Shown here in pieces: positions 57,501-64,000 of a DNA stretch of 64,000 nucleotides (position 1 is its first letter; every line of letters starts with the position of its first letter). The position numbers and the translations under genes were made by a program. The notes under the pieces were generated by a model. The model made no database searches. It saw only the letters and a list, made by a program, of their open reading frames with translations, and was not told the origin of the DNA. The DNA is taken from NCBI GenBank assembly GCA_017591395.1, contig WEDG01005445.1:1-64000 (forward strand), given 5' to 3'. Source of the stretch: Schistocephalus solidus (Eukaryota; Platyhelminthes; Cestoda; Diphyllobothriidea; Diphyllobothriidae).

Positions 57501-60500
57501 CCTGCAGGCCACTGAGTGGCCGGCTAAAACGGACACCAGTGATCGCGACTGAGGCGTGCTACCCTCCTCCGTTGAAGAGACTGGGAATTCAACGGCCAGC
57601 AGATTTTTCCGGATGAATTTGAGAAACAACTTGCCAGACAGCAGATGGATGATCAACTCCATAAAGAAGACAGCAACTGGGTTTGAGAAGCCAATAGGGA
57701 GGCTGAAGATTAAAGAAAAGCGCGTAATCGTACCTTCGTCTTTCATAAAATTAAGTGTTTTTGATTGTAAATACGTGGTACACCCAGGGCAGCTCCGGCC
57801 GCGCCAGCCACCTGCACCCTCTCACATCTCCGGTCTTCTTGACACCGGGCTCAGGTGGGGGAGGAGAGAGTGCGGTAGCTGCAGCACAAGGCTACTATCA
57901 CTTAAAACTAATTCACTTGCAAGTCATCGTCCCTGCACCACCTGGTGTGGAGCATACGGCGGACTTCGTCAAAATCGACGGACAAACTGACAAATACGAA
58001 AACTTTAAATGTCGTAATAAAAACATTAAGAATGCTTGATTACATTTTTGTGTGGCTGCTGGCGAAATCTCTTTTTACCAAAATATCCCCTGCAATGGAA
58101 ATACAATAAGTTCGAGCAAACTTGTACTGTTACAAAAACCCTGGAGCGACCGAAGTGAACGAACCTACCAGAAACGAACCAATAAGATAAAAATTGAAAA
58201 ATCAAGAGTACGAATGAGTGCCGTAAGAGTTATCCTACAAACGAACTGTATATAACAAAGAAAAATCCAGTATTAGCCCGGCGGTAGGCCTCAAAAGACA
58301 GCATTCTAAGACAGCAAAGCTGCGGGGTACATTTCTCTGTGCAGAAGAAGCAGGTAAGTGCCCAAGTAACTTGAAATCATTGGAGTTTACAGAGGCAAGT
58401 GAGTGAACTTTAAGGATAAAATCAATACGCCAGCCAGTTCTACGTCGATTAATTTACTGCCTTGCTATTGAGTAGACTTAGCATATCGTTTAGTCAATAA
58501 TTCGACAGTACATTAGGCTACCATTAGGCGGTTCAGAATTATAAACGAAACAGTAATACGGCGTGTTCAAAAGAAGAAAAGGCAAAACGTAGTTTCACGC
58601 AGACGGTTGCGCAAGCGACGATCACAAAAAGCCACTTGTGCAGTCTATCCATGTATCCAAAGACTAACAAACATTCATAAAGTCCGAAGATCCGATACGT
58701 CTTGTCCATGCCGTAGTGGGTGATCTGGTACTGGGATCCGTAAATGTGAGGGCGACACAATGCTAATAGAAATCGGTCATAAGGAAATATGCAGGAAAGG
58801 GGATTGATCATCCGGTCGTTTCGAAATGGACGTTCTTGATAAGAAAAATTTATTCAAGAATAGAGCTGACAGTATGAGAACGCGCTGTTCTGAGCGATGG
58901 TACGGGTGCGAGCAGTGAAAAATGTGGGCTTTCTGGGAATTTAGCAACCCTATGCTGAAAAGATGTTCACCCAAACTGGTTAGGGACCAACACACCCGTT
59001 GCATTTTAAGGCCCCACAGACAGTCGCACAGCGACTAGCAGTACAGATAGGAGATAACCCACAAAGACTAGGAAGATTAAGATATCAATTTCTGGCTTAT
59101 TTTCTGTCGTCATCCAGCCTTACCCAAACTCAAATTTGCAGTATCTGACCTTCGATCTAGCGTTCTTTGCTCATCGTGCTGCTGGGAGGAGGCTCGATTT
59201 CCTTTCATGCGTTTTGACCTAGTTTGCTTCGGGCGTCGTTCATGATGCTTTCAATCCCACACAACACTATTAAAATGCAACAGTGAGTGAGAAAAGTCTC
59301 GGAAAATAAGCGATGTTATGAATCCTGAAGTGTAATGAACATAGTCTCGAATAAGTGCACCAGATTAGTTGAGTATCCATTTAAGTCAGTTGCTGCATTA
59401 AATTTCTGTTGAGCACGGGGAATCTTTTGCATTGAGATATCTTTCGATTAAGAGGAGTTAAATTTCCCAGCTGTCAGTTATGTGACAACAACAATGCAGT
59501 TTTCAGACTCATGTTTATCATGACTAGAAGAGAAATATGGATACCAAAATAATTAACAAAACGTGGGTTGCCAATACGAACTTTTAAACGATTGCATCAA
59601 AAACAGGTTCAATTAGAAAAAACCGTCTACTCAGTTAAGGCGAACGAACACAGACTGTGGGTGCCCTGATAAAGATAGCTAAAATAGGCAAGTAATCATA
59701 TAGACATGAGGCCAAAATTCGAGAGCCAGTGCCTTAAAGAAAACGATAGAGAGGTAGACTGACTTGCCAATATGCAGACATGAAGCAAAACGTGTACGTT
59801 AAAACGTACCTTACACTCTGTTCAGCTGAAACAGCGATATTATCTGCCGCGGATGCCTTCAGCAATATAGATTTCTTCAGGATATGAGAACAAATCGAAT
59901 CGAAATTTTCTTCAAGTCGTTTGGAGCTAACAATGAGCAGGCATTGGAGGAGTGGACAAGTGATAGCATCGACTACAAAAGCTATAGAGGCGGTTGGGTT
60001 AATGCATCTAAGTGAGAGACCTTAAAACTTACAGTCGAATTCGGTACTCAGCAAAAGTCTGTTTACCAGGTCAGTCAGGCGGTCGGAATAGGAGGAATCT
60101 AAGGGGTCACACAAAGTGACTGACTCTAAGTCGTAGGTACCTAAACGAAAAGGTAAATGGGAAAGAGGTTAACGTACTCGTATGCTTAGACTTTGAAAAA
60201 CGCACGCCGGTCATTAGCTGGAGGTAAATTCGCAAGGTCGGTGCACTGTGAGGCTGATGCATGTAAATCGGATAGTTTTCCCACATATGGTCAAGATAAT
60301 CTGTGAGATACGCAGATACAAGTTCATCATTTCTGACTTCTGCTTCAGTACAACGCTGTAAAGCCGCATGAAGAACATGGTGCGCAAATTTTGTGTTGAA
60401 AACCGAGTCCAAATCTTTAGAGAAGGCTTTTCAGAATTATACCGATTGCAGTGACATTAGCGTGCGGCATCAACTTTTCCAGACTGGAACATATTTTTGC

Positions 60501-62534
60501 GTTTGTGCAAACGAACCAACCCTCCCTATTGACTTCGGCAAATGTGTTTAGGATGAAGTCGTCTAGAAAAAAAAGGATGAAAAAGAAAGATACAGGACAG
60601 AATAATCTACCTGCCCAGTCAATCAAACCCTAATACGAAGGAGGTTCATCCTTTTACTCATCGAAAGGGAAGTTGGTTTATATGATTAACGAAAAATTTC
60701 CTCAGTACTCAACATAATGCGAAACACCAAGGGCAGCATAATAATGCAAACGATGAGAATTTTAGAGTGTAAACCTAGTTATATCGATGGTAACATAGCA
60801 GCGTATCAGAATGTTTAGCTAACTATAAGAGCCCCGTACTTCCATCGGTAACTTGTAGATTATATAACTTCGGAAAGTGGTGTAAGACTTCTCACAGGTC
60901 ATTTATATTTTCGTGTTTTAACAAGGTGAGCGGCTTATACGTGCATCAGAATAGTTTTTAATGACAACTGAGGCAAATAACTATTAAATGAAACAAAAAG
61001 CGAGTAGGGACATGCTTGGAGGAAGAGAACAGGGATTGTTAGGACACTGGGATACACAGTTACATGCAAATTACAGGGCATCGAAAGCTGCCGAATGAAG
61101 ACTGGATTCTAGCGCAGGAAGACAGGAGGTTGAACTTTTTTTCGATAATGCAAATCATAAGTTGAAAACGAAGTATTGAATGCGCATTCGACCTGCCCTG
61201 CTACAGTTTATGGTCTCCGTGCTCTCATAAATCACCATGTTACGAGTGGTGTGAGGATCATATACAATTTTTTAAGATTTTTAAGATGCCAGCTCTTGTT
61301 AAAAATTGGGGCGATTTTCCCAAAACGAAAATACGAGACTTTAAATGGTGGTCACGAAAAATACAAAGGGATGCCAGGGATAGTAAAAATGTAGCCCACA
61401 TATTGTGGAAGAGGATAGCACGATCTACTGATTCATGAAACTCTTTTGTATTTAATGTTGGGAGGGGACAGCAAAAATATATAATTTCCTCCCAAAACCA
61501 TACAGGACGGCGAAAAGAAAGTTGGCATCGAAATCTTAGTTTAGAAAATTTGTGCCGTGTGGCAATTAAAGTCCTGAAATTCTAAATAAACATGAAATAA
61601 TCCAGGATAGCAAAAACTCAAACTGGGACATAAATCTAAGTAAGATAGTTGGCTCCAGTTAAAATGAGACAAAGTGCAATAAAGGAAACAACAAGACGGC
61701 GAGTATATAACAGAACGGAAGGCAGAGGTAGTTTCAGCTATTCGGTTTTGATGCCACCTTATAAGCTAACTATGCGATTGCTGGCTCATTTAGGTCTGAT
61801 GCGGCACCTCAAAAAGAAACAGTGACCTCTGTAACATTGGTACCGGACTAACCATAGATCAGGATGGACAGCATTAAATGCATGATCCGGAGATTTCCAT
61901 AAATTAATCATTGCACTGTCTTGAAAGCGCCATGAGAATACAGCATGCGGAAAAGTTCTATTATCCCATCACAATGGTTGGTTGGGGTTTAAAATAAGAA
62001 CAACGCCTACAAGAAGGAATGGTGTCTTCTTGTATAAAGATACTTGGAACTTAGCAAAACTGGCCATTCTATCGTTTAAGACCAATTTTTAAAATAAAAC
62101 CATTATAACGAAGAAGGACTTAATTTAGGGTACGTGGTTACCTGCTCATCAGACGTCTGCCAGCATAAGTGTAAGTGAAGTCAACCTGCAGAAGCAATTT
62201 TACGTTTAACAAGGAAATTCCGGGGTCACTTTTCTTAAAAGTAATACCAATTTTTTTAGCAAACTGAGCGGAATATTAGGGACACGGATAAATATAGCAT
62301 ATTCAAAGCATAATAAATTCCCAAAAACCTAGCGAGGATAGCGACCGAAACTGCTGTTTGCAAACAGCAGGTATATTTTAGAAGTAAAAGTGCATGCCAT
62401 CATCGAAAACACACAGCCCCACGGAGATTTGAAAAGCTGAAATCACCTCTTTCCTCAACGCTGCACTTCTTCAAGAAGATGTCGGCACGACTTTCAAAGT
62501 AACGAACTGTCTTTGGATCAACGCGATGCGACAT
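48262..62534 (-). CDS. NOP9: Nucleolar protein 9 (NOP9), seven-exon gene
   Basis: NOP9 proteins are nucleolar, bind RNA with a U-shaped array of about eleven pumilio-like helical repeats, and act in early 40S ribosome maturation. Seven exons read on the minus strand: 62447-62534, 60178-60562, 60033-60098, 59810-59981, 57303-57702, 51455-51949 and 48262-48591. All introns are GT-AG and all phases agree, giving about 644 residues, close to the length I recall for the human protein (about 636). Recognisable points are the N-terminal DPKTVRYF segment, the repeat helices FAHHVLHAAL and GHSVACRILRAV, the strongly NOP9-like LTSPAVPVERKRQI, and the final repeats CGSRVVEAVW and YGRFVEKL followed by a lysine-rich tail. 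Exon 2 needs one base removed, or a 28-base intron. The start is the first Met before DPKTV; an upstream extension is open. Identity is confident; exact exon ends are read by eye. Confidence 0.85.
48592..51454 (-). other. NOP9 intron 6
   Basis: A GT-AG intron of 2,863 bp with a decayed repeat-E end at about 49,700-49,885. Open frames on both strands around 50,700-51,270 lack recognisable motifs and are not needed for NOP9. Confidence 0.7.
49700..49885 (+). repeat. Repeat E, short copy in NOP9 intron 6
   Basis: Contains CACCATGCCAGCCACCTGCG and the terminal GAAATCGACGGTCGAACTGT shared by E copies; the middle is deleted. Confidence 0.7.
51455..51949 (-). CDS. NOP9: NOP9 exon 6
   Basis: Acceptor CTCTCTTTTTAAG and donor CTTTTG|GTAAGT, phase 0 on both sides, 165 codons. 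It carries an acidic low-complexity insert (GDEEETVEEN) between repeats, then GTGLKALNLTGCLLAEDMLMF and LHRVIETALTSPAV. The last segment is the clearest NOP9 signature in the window. One long intron (5.35 kb) precedes it. Confidence 0.88.
54031..54052 (+). repeat. CCA microsatellite in NOP9 intron 5
   Basis: About seven CCA units. Confidence 0.9.
54300..54420 (-). repeat. Short interspersed repeat, minus copy
   Basis: The minus strand reads CTTCTGTACTAGTTCGAAGG, then GCGATTGAACTGCCTTCTTC, and would encode FCTSSKV...VLAIELPSSS. The plus copy at 55,060 has CTSSKV...VKAIEQPSSI. The shared reading suggests a fragment of a protein-coding repeat that I cannot name. Confidence 0.5.
55060..55298 (+). 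repeat. Short interspersed repeat, plus copy with open frame
   Basis: Open frame MSSCTSSKVQRNEELVKAIE, then PSSILDNFFLYERHKTTINK and SHLTLLARPTSNRKVYCL (73 codons). Its first 30 residues are matched by the minus copy at 54,300-54,420. The element family is unknown. Confidence 0.45.
56395..56712 (+). repeat. Repeat E, copy in NOP9 intron 5
   Basis: Contains CCCATAACAAATACTGCACA, CGCGCCAGCCACCTACG, TTCACGCGCAAGTCACCGTT and the terminal GGTCGAACTGTCGTGTG. Plus-oriented, so antisense to NOP9. Confidence 0.78.
57303..57702 (-). CDS. NOP9: NOP9 exon 5 (central repeats)
   Basis: Acceptor ATCTTCAG and donor GAGAAG|GTAGGT. The 133 codons cover several helices: FSNPVAVFFMELIIHLL, GHSVACRILRAVVLSF and CGQHYLLTALSAACLRLP. 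The middle resembles the conserved NOP9 AHPxANFxLQRLL repeat. A repeat-E copy lies just upstream in intron 4 (57,775-57,998). Confidence 0.82.
57703..59809 (-). other. NOP9 intron 4
   Basis: A GT-AG intron of 2,107 bp, with repeat E at 57,775-57,998 about 70 bp from the acceptor. Minus frames at 58,539-59,004 show hydrophobic stretches but no motif and are not needed for the protein. Confidence 0.7.
57775..57998 (+). repeat. Repeat E, copy in NOP9 intron 4
   Basis: Near-identical to 14,755-14,985 (CAGCTCCGGCCGCGCCAGCC, GGTAGCTGCAGCACAAGGCT, GGTGTGGAGCATACGGCGGA). Antisense to NOP9 and very close to the exon 5 acceptor. Confidence 0.85.
59810..59981 (-). CDS. NOP9: NOP9 exon 4
   Basis: Acceptor CTCTATAG, donor GTGTAAG|GTACGT. 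It encodes 56 whole codons, including SFVVDAITCPLLQCLLIV and LEENFDSICSHILKKSI, which read as two pumilio-type helices. Phase 2 at the donor joins exon 5 to make Ser-Leu-Pro. A second possible acceptor nine bases downstream would keep the frame. Confidence 0.7.
60033..60098 (-). CDS. NOP9: NOP9 exon 3 (short)
   Basis: A 66-base exon between acceptor CCCCTTAG and donor GACT|GTAAGT, encoding SSYSDRLTDLVNRLLLSTEF. It is separated from exon 2 by a 79-base intron and from exon 4 by a 51-base intron. Phase enters at 1 and leaves at 1, matching both neighbours. The helical content fits the linker before the next pumilio repeat. Confidence 0.68.
60178..60562 (-). CDS. NOP9: NOP9 exon 2 (pumilio repeats 1-3), with a frame break
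   Basis: Acceptor TTTCTAG before DDFILNTF; donor ACGA|GTACGT. It encodes the first repeat helices (SLEKLMPHA, FAHHVLHAAL) and the segment LRIYLQLMTG. Near 60,410-60,424 the frame stops after ILKSLL and resumes one base later as KDLDSVF. Deleting one base gives the NOP9 spacing between helices exactly and the correct phase (385 = 2 + 127 codons + 1 + 1 extra). An alternative is a 28-base intron from GTATAA to TAAAG, which also keeps phase but removes half a repeat. Confidence 0.75.
60563..62446 (-). other. NOP9 intron 1
   Basis: A GT-AG intron of 1,884 bp (GTGATT to TTTCTAG). AT-rich; no repeat or gene recognised within it. Confidence 0.65.
62447..62534 (-). CDS. NOP9: NOP9 exon 1 (N-terminus)
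   Basis: Encodes 29 residues beginning MSHRVDPKTVRYF and ending SVEER plus one base; donor AGAG|GTGATT. The DPxTxxYF motif and the following acidic EER resemble the N-terminal helix of NOP9. The joined codon with exon 2 gives Asp, continuing DDFILNTF, as expected for the family. The same frame stays open upstream to about 62,670, with a possible acceptor TTAG before AVKF, so the true start could be further upstream. Confidence 0.72.
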
Positions 62535-63334
62535 TCCTAGCACGAGGTCAATGGCCTTCTTCTTTATTTCATCTCTTGCGCTCGAAATTTCAGTGTAAAG
62601 AAATCCGATCACTGCTGTTCCGCCTTCCGTCTGGCTCTCACGTATTTCTATGAACTTAACTGCCTAATTTTTGTTGTTAATTCCATCAGCTTGCTGCATT
62701 TTATAATAAAATCCCAGTTTTCCACGAGTCGCCCACTGGAATCTTCTTTGAATACCAGAAAATGTAGATGCCATACATCGATTGTTCAGCTCATTCATGA
62801 TTCCAAATGGAAAGCCTCCAATCATGGGCTGTTAGTCCCCATACACAGTGTTTTTGATTATGAAAAGTTTGTTGGGCTGTCTTATGATTTTCAATTTCTG
62901 TTAGGTCCGGGGTTTAAATTTCATTCGTCGTGAATGACTGAGACTCATAGAAGATAGAGTTGGTCTAATTTGGTTCAAAATCCACTAACAATTACGGCGC
63001 ACTGGTAACTCAATTCTGTCCGATTCAGTGCTCTTAAATGGCTATTCGCTTCTCTACTGCAATTTGTAAGAATATGACCGCAAAACTAATGACTGGACTT
63101 TTACTTGCCTATCTATAATGGTGTAATTAAGCACATACGGCGCTTAAAGCGGCACAACCGGAGTGTATGAAGTTAAGCCTTGAGAAAACTGTGAAACGTT
63201 CCACAATCACTAGTGAGGGAAGACTGATTTATTGGTAAAGCTTTTCCTGAAACAGAGAGCGTGTGGACAGTACAGCAGGCACTTGCATCAAACCAGCTTT
63301 TCCTACAAGTGAGTGTCATTAGGGAATTTTGTCG
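62535..63334. other. Upstream region of NOP9
   Basis: The minus frame continues open from the chosen Met to about 62,670 (AVKFIEIRESQ, TAVIGFLYTEISSARDEIKK, AIDLVLG), preceded by a possible TTAG acceptor. This could be extra NOP9 N-terminus, 5' UTR or an exon of the upstream gene. Further upstream nothing is recognised. Confidence 0.4.
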
Positions 63335-63525
63335 CCAGTGCATCCACCTGCAACCAATGACCAGCGCTCCAACATTGATTGGCCTTGAGATTTTGGCACG
63401 CTTGTGCCAAGTTACGCATAATTGAAGCAGTGAAGTGAATTATGATACGAGTAAGTGAACGCGTCAGCAACCACGAAGGAACTGCTGCAGTACCCTTACG
63501 TAAACCGTGGTCTGACATGGAGAAT
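63335..63525 (-). CDS. Possible second exon of the upstream gene
   Basis: A pyrimidine-rich tract ending CATGTCAG lies at about 63,521-63,530 on the minus strand, followed by an open stretch ending at a plausible donor GGTTGCAG|GTGGAT. One frame gives SIMRNLAQACQNLKANQCW, but its phase does not match the exon at 63,815-64,000; the phase-matching frame (VYVRVLQQFLRGC) meets a stop. It may be an exon, a UTR or chance. Confidence 0.2.
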
Positions 63526-63814
63526 CAGGGAATATACAGGGGAGGAAACTTGGACCGGAGACAACATGGCCCATGCTGACGATTTTCCCGGATACTGATT
63601 TTTAGACGGCTCGCGCACACGATCTTCTTGTAAGCACCACCCTGAGTGTGGTTTCGACTTCATTTCCTCGAGGTTAAAAGAGGTTTAGCCATCAAAAGTA
63701 ATTCTAGCGGTCTGAAAACCCGGTCAGATCGAAGAAAAACGTAAGAACATGCCACCAATTTTGTTTTGATAGAAGACTCTGATGCCGATGGCTTGGGTGG
63801 CTCCAGAGTGTCAC

Positions 63815-64000
63815 CCGTATGAGTTGCCGCAGAAGGTGCAGGATGATATTCGGATCCTCGAGCGCACTCCAAATATTTGAAGACATCAGTTGCACGGAGT
63901 ATTCGATGTTAAAATGTAACACCAGTTTAAAAGCCAAACAATCAAGATCCGCATTAAGGGCGGAACGAATGCCCAAATGGACCGCGGGAGATGGCCCGTT
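63815..64000 (-). CDS. Partial exon of an upstream helical-repeat gene, cut by the window edge
   Basis: An open minus-strand frame of 62 codons runs from the edge to a plausible donor ACGG|GTGACA. Its product is rich in amphipathic helix (CLAFKLVLHFNIEYSVQLM, IILHLLRQLIR), like armadillo/HEAT proteins. I do not recognise the family; there is a faint likeness to the 26S proteasome chaperone PSMD5, which is not enough to name it. It is on the same strand as NOP9 and about 1.3 kb upstream of its start. Confidence 0.4.

Noticed and set aside
58539..59004. Hydrophobic minus frames as extra NOP9 exons or a membrane protein
   Set aside because: NOP9 is complete and in phase without them, and no family motif is present.
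1..64000. CRISPR array, rRNA or canonical tRNA genes
   Set aside because: No regularly spaced direct repeats with unique spacers, no rRNA-like blocks and no complete tRNA fold were seen.

Overview
This window looks like a repeat-dense piece of a flatworm nuclear genome, most likely a diphyllobothriidean tapeworm (Schistocephalus/Spirometra/Dibothriocephalus type). The grounds are: spliced eukaryotic gene structure; abundant decayed CR1/Jockey-like non-LTR retrotransposons with FADD reverse transcriptases; Penelope-like fragments with a GIY-YIG domain; and a C2H2 zinc-finger module that I recognise as the C-terminal tail of a retrotransposon family amplified in these worms. The species call is inference.

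Layout. Positions 1-48,200 are almost entirely mobile-element debris. I use working family names. Family A is CR1-like: one near full-length but broken copy at about 17,574-22,385 (-), plus fragments at 658-1,100, 4,578-6,050, 6,960-7,580 and 11,732-12,105. A2, a relative of A, lies at about 32,700-35,990 (+); it is the best preserved copy, with an intact 542-codon RT frame. Family D shares homologous 5' leader sequence with A and has copies at about 7,750-11,217, 15,450-17,573, 22,395-25,925 and 40,250-41,265 (+), and 41,520-43,095 (-). Families B and C are more divergent Jockey-like elements (B at 1-657, 26,330-28,000 and 36,060-38,690; C at 3,420-4,577, 6,060-6,690, 32,420-32,720 and 38,690-40,240). 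Family F supplies an endonuclease scrap near 6,700-6,890 and the zinc-finger module at 12,676-13,430. Penelope-like pieces lie at about 1,470-2,050, 28,490-29,040 and 30,065-30,506. A GC-rich modular repeat, E, recurs on both strands, including inside introns.

The main host gene is on the minus strand at 48,262-62,534. I reconstruct it as the pumilio-repeat ribosome-biogenesis factor NOP9: seven exons joined by GT-AG introns with consistent phase, giving about 644 residues once one anomalous base (or a 28-base intron) in exon 2 is accounted for. Its introns hold E repeats and other short repeats. Upstream, at the right edge, there is at least one helical-repeat exon of another minus-strand gene that is cut by the window.

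Two other points stand out. An orphan 169-codon frame at 43,703-44,212 is followed two bases after its stop by a perfect 11-bp inverted repeat. The zinc-finger module sits between oppositely oriented copies of repeat E. All identifications were made by eye from translations and remembered family features; no search was run.
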